Of a stretch of 64,000 bases of DNA, positions 24,616-32,318 are shown piece by piece. Within the stretch, counting starts at the first letter, position 1. Each line of letters begins with the position of its first letter. Source of the stretch: Streptomyces cadmiisoli. GTDB taxonomy: Bacteria; Actinomycetota; Actinomycetes; Streptomycetales; Streptomycetaceae. The stretch spans positions 2,666,001 to 2,730,000 of the forward strand of contig NZ_CP030073.1 of NCBI RefSeq assembly GCF_003261055.1. Direction: 5' to 3'. The notes under the pieces were generated by a model. The model ran no database searches. It worked only from the letters and a program-made list of their open reading frames with translations, and was not told the DNA's origin. A program made the position numbers and the translations under genes.

Positions 24616-25818
24616 TCAGGAGCGTACTTCGAGCAGGGGGACCAACTGCTCGGCCGGGGTCATGGAGCCGTGGTTGCCGACCATGGCCGACTCCTTGGGC
24701 TCCCGCTCCGAGGCGATGATCAGCACGTCGTCACGGGCGGCGGCGATCACATCGCCGAGGCGCCCGTACACACGGTCCTCGCACGCTCCGGGCGGTCCGA
24801 ACCAGCCCGCCGCGATCGCCTCGTCCCGCGAGGCGACCCAGAACTGCTCGCCGAGCACCTCGCGCCAGCAGGTCAGTACGTCGTTCTCGGCGCCCGGCAC
24901 CGCGTAGACGTGCCGGGCGCGGCCCTCGCCGCCCAGCAGGGCCACGCCGGCGCGCAGCTCCCAGTCCTCGTCGAAGTCGATGCGGTGCTGCTCGTCGAAG
25001 GGCACGTCGACCATGCCGTGGTCGGCGGTGACATAGAGCGCGGTGTTCGGCGGGAGCTGCTCGGCGAGCCGCTGGACGAGCCGGTCGACGTGCATGAGCT
25101 GGCCGCGCCAGGTGTCGGAGTCGACACCGAAGCGGTGGCCGGCACCGTCGAGTTCGGCGTAGTACGTGTAGACCAGGCTGCGGTCGCCGGCCGCCAGTTG
25201 CTCGGCGGCGAGGTCCATGCGCTCCTCGCCGGACAGCCGGCCGTGGAACGAGCCGCCGCTCAGCGCGACCTTGGTCAGCGGTGTGTTCGCGAAGGTGGGC
25301 GAGGAGACCTGGGCGGCGTGCACGCCGGCCTGCTGGGCCAGCTGGAAGACCGTGGGGTGGGGCTGCCAGGTCTTGGGGTCGCTCCAGGGCTGCCAGCGCA
25401 GCTGGTTCATCAGCTCCCCGGTGGCCGGGTTGCGCACCGTGTAGCCGGGCAGGCCGTGGGCGGCGGGCGGGAGGCCGGTGCCGACGGAGGCGAGGGAGGT
25501 CGCCGTGGTGGCGGGGTAGCCGGTGGTGAGGGGGCGGCCCGTGCCGCCGCGGGACCGCGGGAGCAGCGAGGTCATGAAGGGCGCCTCGTCCGGGTGTGCC
25601 CTCAGCTGCTCCCAGCCGAGTCCGTCGATCAGGAACACGCAGTTCCGGTCGGCGGGGGTCAGCTCGGTGATGGCCGGGGTCGTCCCGGGCACTCCCATGC
25701 CGGCGGCCAGCGTGGGGAGCAGGTCGGCGAGCGATCCGCTGCCGTACTCGGGCCGGGGCGCGGAGTCGACGGCGAGCGGTTCGGGATGGTCCTCCCAGGC
25801 GGTGGTGGACTGGGCCAT
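24616..25818 (-). CDS. Alkaline-phosphatase-superfamily protein (nucleotide pyrophosphatase/phosphodiesterase-like)
   Basis: A 400-residue enzyme of the alkaline phosphatase superfamily. The metal-binding Asp is in VFLIDGLGWEQL near residue 50, the nucleophile Thr in the TGYPATTATSLAS region near 100, and further metal ligands in LYVTADHGMVDVP near 270 and MVGNHGSMTP near 390. This pattern fits type I phosphodiesterase/nucleotide pyrophosphatase domains. No signal peptide is visible, so it is probably cytoplasmic. The start ATG at 25818 follows the DUF5998 stop by one base, giving a tight operon. Confidence 0.88.
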   Translation of the reverse strand: MAQSTTAWEDHPEPLAVDSAPRPEYGSGSLADLLPTLAAGMGVPGTTPAITELTPADRNCVFLIDGLGWEQLRAHPDEAPFMTSLLPRSRGGTGRPLTTGYPATTATSLASVGTGLPPAAHGLPGYTVRNPATGELMNQLRWQPWSDPKTWQPHPTVFQLAQQAGVHAAQVSSPTFANTPLTKVALSGGSFHGRLSGEERMDLAAEQLAAGDRSLVYTYYAELDGAGHRFGVDSDTWRGQLMHVDRLVQRLAEQLPPNTALYVTADHGMVDVPFDEQHRIDFDEDWELRAGVALLGGEGRARHVYAVPGAENDVLTCWREVLGEQFWVASRDEAIAAGWFGPPGACEDRVYGRLGDVIAAARDDVLIIASEREPKESAMVGNHGSMTPAEQLVPLLEVRS

Positions 25819-25819
25819 G

Positions 25820-26407
25820 TCAGCGGTCGGTGTCCGCGGTCGCCTCGGAGACGGCCTGCGCGAAGGCGAGCGCCTGGCGCACCGTCTCCGGTCCGTCCCC
25901 CGCCTCGCTGACGCGCAGGCTGAGGTCGTCGGCCGTCGAGTTGCCCGTGTAGCCGTGGTCGGCCTCGCAGTTGGGGTCGCCGCAGGCGGCGGGCTCCAGG
26001 TCGATGCGGGAGACCGCGCCCCAACCGATGGTCAGCACGACCTCGCGCGGCAGCGTGCCCGGCTGGTACTGCTCCGGGTTGCCGACCACGCGGCTGACCA
26101 CGACCGACGAGATACGGCCCAGCTTCACGGACTCCGTCGACGTCGTGGCGTAGGGCGTCGGCGAGGTGCTGTCGGCGGCCTGCTCGTCGGTGTGGCTGAC
26201 GATGAACCGGGTGCCGGTGAGGACCAGCACGGTCACGTGCCGCCGCACCTCGTTCTGGTCGAACGTCGTCTCCTGGTGGACCAGGTACGACTGAATGGGG
26301 TCGCCGCCCACGGCGGCCTCCACCGCCTCGGCCACGAGGGCCGGGTAGTAGCCGCTGCGTTCGATCGCCGCACGCAGCCCCTGGGTCGTCGTACTGGTCT
26401 TGGCCAT
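25820..26407 (-). CDS. DUF5998 family protein
   Basis: A 195-residue protein matching the actinobacterial DUF5998 family. It begins MAKTSTTTQGLRAAIERSGYYP, has beta-rich middle segments (VTVLVLTGTRFIVSHTDEQ) and a conserved CGDPNCEADHGYTGN stretch near residue 145 that could bind metal. An alternative ATG lies nine bases upstream (26416). It is the first gene of the unit with the phosphodiesterase-like enzyme. The function is unknown. Confidence 0.87.
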   Translation of the reverse strand: MAKTSTTTQGLRAAIERSGYYPALVAEAVEAAVGGDPIQSYLVHQETTFDQNEVRRHVTVLVLTGTRFIVSHTDEQAADSTSPTPYATTSTESVKLGRISSVVVSRVVGNPEQYQPGTLPREVVLTIGWGAVSRIDLEPAACGDPNCEADHGYTGNSTADDLSLRVSEAGDGPETVRQALAFAQAVSEATADTDR

Positions 26408-26479
26408 GACGTCCATCCTACGGGGGCGCACTGACTGCGAGGCACCGCTCACGGCGCTGTCCCCCGCGCGCGTGGCGGG

Positions 26480-29400
26480 TCAGTAGGCCGGGAGCGTGCG
26501 CGGGCCGAGGTCGTCGCGGGCGGGAGGCCGGTCCAGGCGCACGGAGGCGCCGAGCACGCTCAGACCGTGCGGGGCGACGACCACCGGCTCCAGTGTGATC
26601 GCGACCACTTCCGGGTGGTCGTCGACCAGCCGGGAGACACGCAGGAGCAACTCCTCCAGGGCGGGGGTGTCGACGGGCGCCGAACCGCGCCAGCCGAACA
26701 GCAGCGGCGCCGTCCGGATCGATCGGATCAGCGAGGTCGCCTCACGGTCGGTGACCGGGATCAACCGGTGTGCGGTGTCGTCCAGCAATTGGGAGGCGGC
26801 CCCGGCGAGCCCGAAGGAGAGCACCGCCCCGGCCGCCGGGTCGATCACGGCGCGTACGACGGTGTCCACTCCCCGCGGGGCCATCGTCTGCACGACCGGG
26901 CGCAGCTCCTCGGGCTTGCCGAACAGCTCGGTCAATTCGGCGTACGCACGGCGCAGTTGCTCCTCGTCGGCCAGGTCCAGGCGGACGCCGCCCAGGTCGG
27001 CCCGGTGGCGCAGGTGGGGGGCGGTGGCCTTGAGTGCCACCGGGTAGCCGAGGGCACGGGCGGCGGCCGCGGCGTCGTCGGGGGTGGGGGCGGGCAGGGC
27101 GCGGTGCACGTCGACGCCGTACTTGCCGAGCAGCTCGTACGTCTCCGTCGCGCCGAGGGTGAGGCCCTGTCCGCGGGTGAGCAACCCGTCGATCAGCGCG
27201 GCGGCGCCCGGCTCGTCGATGTCCTCGTACGCGGGCACCTTGCCCGGATCGGCGGCGTCCCGTCGCCACTGCGCGTACCGGACGGCTTCGGCGAGGGCGC
27301 GCACGGCGCGCTCGGCGGCGGGGTACGCCGGGATGAGCCGGGAGTCGGGTTCCGTTTCCGGTTCTGTTTCCTCCCCTTCTTTCGCTGCCGCCGGCTCCTC
27401 GGTCGGCGGGTGCGGGGCGGTCGTACCGGTGGGTGGGCTGTCCGCCCAGGTGGGTGGGCGGTCGGCCGCGGTGGGTGGGTGATCGGCCGCGGTGGGCGGG
27501 CGGACCGCCGAGGTGGGTGGGCGGTCGGCTTCGGTGGGCGGGTGGTCGGCGGGATGGAGCACGCGGGTGCCGGTCGCGGGGGCGGGAGTGCCGGCGGCAG
27601 AGGTGCCGGCGGTGGTGGTCCCGTTGGCCGAGGTTCCGGCGGCCGCGGTTCCGGTTGCGGGCTGCGGTGCCGTGCTGGCCGCGGCCGACAGCGCCTCGGC
27701 GAGTCCCCCCAGCTCCACGTGCACCACGAGCACCGGCTTCGTCGGGAACGCCAGGGCCGCCGACCGCAGCGCCTGCGCCAGCGCCGCGTCCGCGACGGAG
27801 GCCTCCCCGATCGCCGGTATGGCGGTGACCACGACGGAGTCGCACGTGTCGTCCGCCAGCGCCCGCGACAGCGCCGACCGGAAGTCCTCCGCCGAGGCCT
27901 GTGTGGTCAGGTCCAGCGGAGGCAGCGGCCGCAGCCCCTCGGAGAGGCACGCGTCGTAGGTCAGCAGCCCGAGGGACTCGGAGTTCCCCAGGATCGCGAC
28001 CCTCGGTCCCCTCGGCAGCGGTTGCCGCGCCAGCAGCAGACCGGCGTCGACCAGCTCCGTGATGGTGTCCACCCGGATCACCCCGGCCTGGCGCAGCAGC
28101 TCGGACACGGTGGTGTGCGGCAGCCGTGTCGCCCGGACGGCGTGCCCCTGCGGGGCCGCGCCGCCGTGGCGCGCTCCCTGCACGACGACCAGTGGCTTGG
28201 CCGCGGCGGTCCGCCGCGCGAGCCGGGTGAACTTGCGCGGGTTGCCGATCGACTCCAGGTACATCAGGGCGACGTCGGTGTCCGGGTCGTCGTACCAGTA
28301 CTGCAGGACGTCGTTGCCGGAGACGTCCGCCCTGTTGCCGGACGAGACGAAGGTGGACACGCCGGTGACGCCGGTGACGCCGCCGCCGCGCCGGTGCAGC
28401 CGGGACAGCAGTGCGATCCCGATGGCGCCGGACTGGGCGAAGAGTCCGATCCGGCCGGGGCGCGGCATCTCGGGCGCCAGGGAGGCGTTGAGGCGGACGT
28501 CCGGCGCGGTGTTGATGATCCCGAAGGCGTTCGGCCCGATGATCCGCATGCCGTACGCACGCGCGTGCCGCACGAGCGCGCGCTGGCGCTCCCGCCCGTC
28601 AGGACCGCTCTCGGCATAACCGGCGGAGATCACCACCAGTCCCTGCACGCCGTGTTCGCCGCACTCGGTGACCACCTCGGGCACGTACTCGGCCGGGACG
28701 GCCACGACGGCCAGGTCGACGGGCTCGTCGATGTCGCGCACCGAGGCAAACGCCGGCACGCCGTCGAGGTCGGTCCGCCCGGGGGGCAGGGCGCTGTTCA
28801 CCGCGTACAGCCGGCCGGTGAAGCCCGCCTCCCGGATGTTGCCGAGGAGGCCGCGGCCCACCCCGCCGGGGGTGCGGCCCGCGCCGACGACGGCGATGGA
28901 ACCGGGCGAAAGCAGCCGCCGTACCGACCGGGCCTCGGCGCGCTGTTCACGCGCGCGTTGCACCGCGAGCGAGCGGTCGGTGGGTTCGAGGCCGAACTCC
29001 AGGCGTACGACGCCGTCCTCGAAGCTGCGCTTCTGGGTGTACCCGGCGTCCGTGAACACCTTGATCATCTTGCTGTTGGCGGGCAGCACCTCGGCGGCGA
29101 AGCGGCGGATGCCGCGCTCACGGGCGACGGCGGCGATGTGTTCGAGGAGGGCCGAGGCGACACCGCGTCCCTGGTGGGCGTCCTGCACCAGGAAGGCGAC
29201 CTCGGCCTCGTCGGCGGGCGCGGAGGCGGGGAGGCCGTCGGCGCCGATGCGGTCGTAGCGCACGGTCGCGATGAACTCGCCGCCGATCGTGGCCGCGAGT
29301 CCCACCCTGTCCACGAAGTCGTGGTGCGTGAAGCGGTGGACGTCCTTGGCGGACAGACGCGGGTAGGGCGCGAAGAAGCGGTAGTACTTCGATTCGTCGG

Positions 29401-29539
29401 AGACCTGCTCGTAGAAGCTGACCAGGCGCTCGGCGTCATCAACGGTGATGGGGCGGACGCGCGCCGTGCCGCCGTCGCGCAGCACCACGTCGGCTTCCCA
29501 GTGGGCGGGGTACTCGCTCCGTTCCGACGAGCTCTGCAT
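26480..29539 (-). CDS. GNAT / NDP-forming acyl-CoA-synthetase fusion, protein lysine acetyltransferase (PatA type)
   Basis: A 1019-residue fusion. Residues about 15-170 form a GNAT acetyltransferase domain with the acetyl-CoA loop HQGRGVASALLEHI. Residues about 195-640 form the CoA-binding and ligase domains of NDP-forming acyl-CoA synthetases (SPGSIAVVGAGRTPGG; GPNAFGIINT). Residues about 780-1000 are an ATP-grasp domain. GNAT at the N terminus is the order described for Streptomyces lividans PatA, which acetylates acyl-CoA synthetases; E. coli PatZ has the opposite order. Between ligase and ATP-grasp lies a roughly 120-residue disordered linker with Thr/Ala/Gly repeats then hexapeptide RPPTAAD repeats (27414-27560). 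The ATG at 29539 is chosen over upstream in-frame codons. Confidence 0.9.
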   Translation of the reverse strand: MQSSSERSEYPAHWEADVVLRDGGTARVRPITVDDAERLVSFYEQVSDESKYYRFFAPYPRLSAKDVHRFTHHDFVDRVGLAATIGGEFIATVRYDRIGADGLPASAPADEAEVAFLVQDAHQGRGVASALLEHIAAVARERGIRRFAAEVLPANSKMIKVFTDAGYTQKRSFEDGVVRLEFGLEPTDRSLAVQRAREQRAEARSVRRLLSPGSIAVVGAGRTPGGVGRGLLGNIREAGFTGRLYAVNSALPPGRTDLDGVPAFASVRDIDEPVDLAVVAVPAEYVPEVVTECGEHGVQGLVVISAGYAESGPDGRERQRALVRHARAYGMRIIGPNAFGIINTAPDVRLNASLAPEMPRPGRIGLFAQSGAIGIALLSRLHRRGGGVTGVTGVSTFVSSGNRADVSGNDVLQYWYDDPDTDVALMYLESIGNPRKFTRLARRTAAAKPLVVVQGARHGGAAPQGHAVRATRLPHTTVSELLRQAGVIRVDTITELVDAGLLLARQPLPRGPRVAILGNSESLGLLTYDACLSEGLRPLPPLDLTTQASAEDFRSALSRALADDTCDSVVVTAIPAIGEASVADAALAQALRSAALAFPTKPVLVVHVELGGLAEALSAAASTAPQPATGTAAAGTSANGTTTAGTSAAGTPAPATGTRVLHPADHPPTEADRPPTSAVRPPTAADHPPTAADRPPTWADSPPTGTTAPHPPTEEPAAAKEGEETEPETEPDSRLIPAYPAAERAVRALAEAVRYAQWRRDAADPGKVPAYEDIDEPGAAALIDGLLTRGQGLTLGATETYELLGKYGVDVHRALPAPTPDDAAAAARALGYPVALKATAPHLRHRADLGGVRLDLADEEQLRRAYAELTELFGKPEELRPVVQTMAPRGVDTVVRAVIDPAAGAVLSFGLAGAASQLLDDTAHRLIPVTDREATSLIRSIRTAPLLFGWRGSAPVDTPALEELLLRVSRLVDDHPEVVAITLEPVVVAPHGLSVLGASVRLDRPPARDDLGPRTLPAY
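27414..27560 (-). repeat. Hexapeptide-coding repeat in the acetyltransferase linker
   Basis: About seven tandem copies of an 18-base unit coding (A)DRPPTA-type hexapeptides at about residues 660-710 of the fusion protein. The unit is a multiple of three, so copy-number change would keep the frame. Confidence 0.7.
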
Positions 29540-29724
29540 GCGCCCCAGAGTACGGCTCGCGTCCGACAACGGCGCGAGGCAGTCTGTGGTCTGTGGAAGC
29601 ACGAGCGTCGGGCCGAGGCCGCGGTCCGGCACTGCCCGGGGCCGACCACGGGGCGGCACCGGGCACACTTCACGATATGGGAAACTGGTCTAGACAACCC
29701 TGAACACCTGAAGGGCAGCATCAC

Positions 29725-30006
29725 ATGGCTGAGCGCCGCGTCAACATCGGCTGGGCCGAGGGCCTCCACGCCCGCCCCGCCGCCATCTTCGTCCGAGCCG
29801 CCACGGCCGCAGGCGTCCCGGTGACGATCGCCAAGGCCGGGGGCAACCCCGTCAACGCGGCCTCCATGCTCGCCGTCCTGGGCCTGGGCGCCCAGGGTGG
29901 CGAGGAGATCGTCCTGGCCTCCGACGCCGAGGGCGCCGAGGTCGCGCTCGACCGCCTGGCCAAGCTGGTCGCCGAGGGCCTCGAGGAACTGCCCGAGACC
30001 GTCTGA
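29725..30006 (+). CDS. ptsH: Phosphocarrier protein HPr
   Basis: A 93-residue HPr of the sugar phosphotransferase system. The phosphorylated His15 is in GLHARPAAIFV, and a Ser at position 47 (NAASMLAVL) corresponds to the regulatory Ser46 of firmicute HPr. It relays phosphate from enzyme I to sugar-specific IIA domains. In Streptomyces it is the single general HPr. The ATG at 29725 is the clear family start. It is divergent from the acetyltransferase gene; the GntR regulator downstream is convergent. The stop codon is embedded in a hairpin. Confidence 0.97.
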   Translation: MAERRVNIGWAEGLHARPAAIFVRAATAAGVPVTIAKAGGNPVNAASMLAVLGLGAQGGEEIVLASDAEGAEVALDRLAKLVAEGLEELPETV

Positions 30007-30025
30007 CCGCCTCGCGCGGCGGTCA
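30004..30025 (+). terminator. Hairpin overlapping the ptsH stop
   Basis: TGACCGCC / GGCGGTCA with a six-base loop, beginning at the stop codon itself. Confidence 0.55.
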
Positions 30026-30046
30026 CCGAAGCCGCGTCGCCCGTCC

Positions 30047-30143
30047 CGGGCGGCGCGGCTTCACCTTTTCCGGCGGCGCGGCTTCGCCCTTCCCGTCGCG
30101 GCGCGACTTCACGCTCCCGGCGGCGCGGCTTCGCCCTTCCCTG
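30047..30143. repeat. Four tandem copies of a 23-24 nt repeat after ptsH
   Basis: The unit GGCGGCGCGGCTTCGCCCTTCCC occurs four times with small changes between ptsH and the GntR gene. It is not coding in any convincing frame. It could form alternative hairpins or act as a transcript end. Confidence 0.7.
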
Positions 30144-30289
30144 ACGGTCCGGGAAATTTTCCGTGACGGGCACACCCATTCCGCACGGGCACGCCTTTGA
30201 GGCGCGCACGTGAATTCCCGCCGCACCCGGAAAAGGGCAGGGCTAATACGCTGCCACCGAATATCTCCTCTTTGTATACGGTGCATGTG

Positions 30290-30985
30290 TTAATTCCGCA
30301 GGCCCGACATGTTTACGGGATGTTGCGAAGTCCTCACACGGTCGGAGCGGGCCTGGCCGCCGGGAAACCGGAGCCGGTGCGCGGTGGTGGCGCGCTCCGT
30401 GTGCAGGGCTGTCAGTGCCCGCGCCCGCTCGCCGTCGCCGCGCGAAACGGCGTCCACGATCGCGCCGTGCTCGGTCCAGGACTCCACGGGCGCGGCCGGA
30501 GCGTCCACGGTGTACATCCAGGCGATCTTGTGTCGAAGCTGGGTCAGCATCGCGATCAGAGCCGGGCTGCCGGAGGCCTGCGCCAGCGTCTCGTGGAACC
30601 AGCCGCCCAGGGAGCGCAGATCGTCGCTGTTGCCCCTCCTGGCCCGCTCCTGGCCCAGCCGGACGAGACCGCGCAGAACCTTCATGTGGGCCTCGGTGCG
30701 CCGCTGCGCGGCCCGCGCGGCGCCCAGCGGCTCCAGCAGCATGCGCATCTCCAGCAGGTCGGCGGCCTCCAGTTCGGTGGGTTCCGCGACGCACGCGCCC
30801 GCGTGCCGCCGGGTCACCACGAACCCCTCGGCCTCCAGGGTGCGCAGTGCCTCCCGGACGGGGACGCGCGAGACGCCGTAGCGGCGCGCGAGGAGTTCCT
30901 CGGTGAGCCGGCTGCCGCGCTCGTGGACACCGGCAACGATGTCGTCCCGGATCGCCGTGCACACCGAGTGCGCCGGAATACGCAT
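30290..30985 (-). CDS. GntR-family transcriptional regulator (FadR/FCD type)
   Basis: A 231-residue regulator with an N-terminal winged helix (LTEELLARRYGVSRVPVREALRTLEAEGFV near residue 27) and an all-helical FCD effector domain (about 85-215), with the usual metal/ligand residues around RMLLEPLGAARAA and LGGWFHETLAQASG. It resembles regulators of organic-acid or sugar catabolism, but the ligand cannot be told. The ATG at 30985 has GGAGGTCGG upstream. It sits downstream of ptsH in the opposite direction; a link to sugar uptake is possible but unproven. Confidence 0.9.
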   Translation of the reverse strand: MRIPAHSVCTAIRDDIVAGVHERGSRLTEELLARRYGVSRVPVREALRTLEAEGFVVTRRHAGACVAEPTELEAADLLEMRMLLEPLGAARAAQRRTEAHMKVLRGLVRLGQERARRGNSDDLRSLGGWFHETLAQASGSPALIAMLTQLRHKIAWMYTVDAPAAPVESWTEHGAIVDAVSRGDGERARALTALHTERATTAHRLRFPGGQARSDRVRTSQHPVNMSGLRN

Positions 30986-31120
30986 GACCGACCTCCGCCT
31001 TAATCCCCGTGAAACGTCGACGAGTGACGCGTGTTCGTGACTCTATTCCAATGAGCTGGAATCTCCGACGGCGGGCCGGAATCCATAGATATTTTTTGGA
31101 CAAACAGGCACCGGAAACAC

Positions 31121-31153
31121 CGAAAGCCCCGGTTCGGTGAACCGGGGCTTTCG
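31121..31153 (-). terminator. Hairpin terminator after the M23 peptidase gene
   Basis: Perfect 14-base inverted repeat CGAAAGCCCCGGTT / AACCGGGGCTTTCG with a five-base loop, 21 bases after the peptidase stop. Confidence 0.85.
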
Positions 31154-31174
31154 GGTGGCGCGGGGGGTCCGTCG

Positions 31175-31939
31175 TCAGAGGCTCACGCCGTGCGAACGGA
31201 GGTAGGCCACGGGATCGACGTCCGAGCCGTACTCGGCGCTCGTGCGGGCCTCGAAGTGGAGGTGCGGTCCGGTGACGTTGCCGGTGGCGCCGGACAGGGC
31301 GATCTGCTCGCCCGGGGTGACCGTCCGGCCGACGGAGACCGCGATGGACGAGAGATGGCTGTACTGGGTGTACGAGCCGTCGTTCATCCGGATGACGACC
31401 TGGTTGCCGTACGCCCCGTCCCAGCCCGCCTCGACGACGGTGCCGGAACCGACCGCGTGCACGGGCGTGCCGCTCGCGGCGTGGAAGTCGATGCCGGTGT
31501 GGCTGCCGGAGGACCACAGGGAACCGCCGGCCTGGTAGCCGGTCGAGATGTAGGAGCCGCCGATCGGCGGGACGTAGGTGTTGAGGCGCTTGCGCTCGGC
31601 CTCGCGGGCGGCGCGCTCCTTGGCCTCGCGCGCCTCCTCGGCCCGCTGCTCCGCGAGCTTCTTCGCCGCGGCCTCCGCGCGCCGCTCGGCGGCGGCCTCC
31701 TCGGCCGCCTGCTGCTGCGCGACCGCCTGGGCGTCGATCTGCTCGGCGACCGAGTCGCCCAGGGTGATGACCGGCATCAGCCCGGTCTGCTCGGCGGCCG
31801 GTTCGGCGGCCGACGCGGAGACGGCCAGGGTGCCGATGACGCCGGTGGTGGTGAGCGCTGCGACGCCCGCCGCACGGGCGGTGGTGCGCTGCATCCGGCC
31901 GGGACGACGATGCTTCCCGGTGGCGCGGGTGAACGCCAT
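31175..31939 (-). CDS. Secreted M23-family peptidoglycan endopeptidase
   Basis: A 254-residue exported protein. A basic N terminus and hydrophobic segment (residues about 22-45, ending ASAAEP) form a signal peptide. A long Ala/Glu/Arg coiled-coil region follows (about 70-120). The C-terminal LytM/M23 domain (about 130-250) has the zinc motifs HTGIDF and HLHFE. It should cut peptide crosslinks of the cell wall. The ATG at 31939 follows GGAAAGGA. The leader carries a c-di-AMP (ydaO) riboswitch, as on other Streptomyces wall hydrolase genes, so expression should fall when c-di-AMP rises. Confidence 0.93.
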   Translation of the reverse strand: MAFTRATGKHRRPGRMQRTTARAAGVAALTTTGVIGTLAVSASAAEPAAEQTGLMPVITLGDSVAEQIDAQAVAQQQAAEEAAAERRAEAAAKKLAEQRAEEAREAKERAAREAERKRLNTYVPPIGGSYISTGYQAGGSLWSSGSHTGIDFHAASGTPVHAVGSGTVVEAGWDGAYGNQVVIRMNDGSYTQYSHLSSIAVSVGRTVTPGEQIALSGATGNVTGPHLHFEARTSAEYGSDVDPVAYLRSHGVSL

Positions 31940-31963
31940 GTAGTGGCTTGTCCTTTCCTTCCT

Positions 31964-32122
31964 TCTCGCCTACCGGGTTAGCTGACGGGTTCGGAGCAGG
32001 AAGGTCTCCTACGGACACCCTCGCTGGGCGCGGGCGTCCGATTCACCCCAGGGACTGCATCATTGGGTCCCCGGCTCCCCTGGCTCGCGCCGTACGGGGA
32101 CTCGGCGATGGCTGTCCGGTGC
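31964..32122 (-). ncRNA. c-di-AMP (ydaO/yuaA) riboswitch
   Basis: The leader of the peptidase gene, read on the minus strand, shows the conserved ydaO blocks in order: CCAGGGGAGCCGGGGACCC, CAGTCCCTGGGGTGAATC, CGTAGGAGACCTTCC, CTCCGAACCCGTCAGCTAAC and CCGGTAGGC. It ends about 25 bases before the start codon. Family knowledge says c-di-AMP binding turns expression off. Boundaries are approximate. Confidence 0.88.
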
Positions 32123-32258
32123 CGCGGACGCGGCGCACTGCGTGACGGACAGCCCGGATGACGCTAAACGGGGCATCTTTCAATCCCCAAACGGAACACC
32201 GCTTTTGTAGCGCATGCCACAGGCCAGACAGGCAACCTCTCCCCCAATCCGGACATAA

Positions 32259-32295
32259 GGGAGCCCTGGTGACTCTTCCTTCACCAGGGCTCCCG
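32259..32295 (-). terminator. Hairpin terminator after the M16 peptidase pair
   Basis: Perfect inverted repeat GGGAGCCCTGGTGA / TCACCAGGGCTCCC, eight-base loop, 24 bases after the last M16 stop and upstream of the riboswitch. Confidence 0.82.
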
Positions 32296-32318
32296 CGCGC
32301 GTGCCGCCGTCCGGATCC

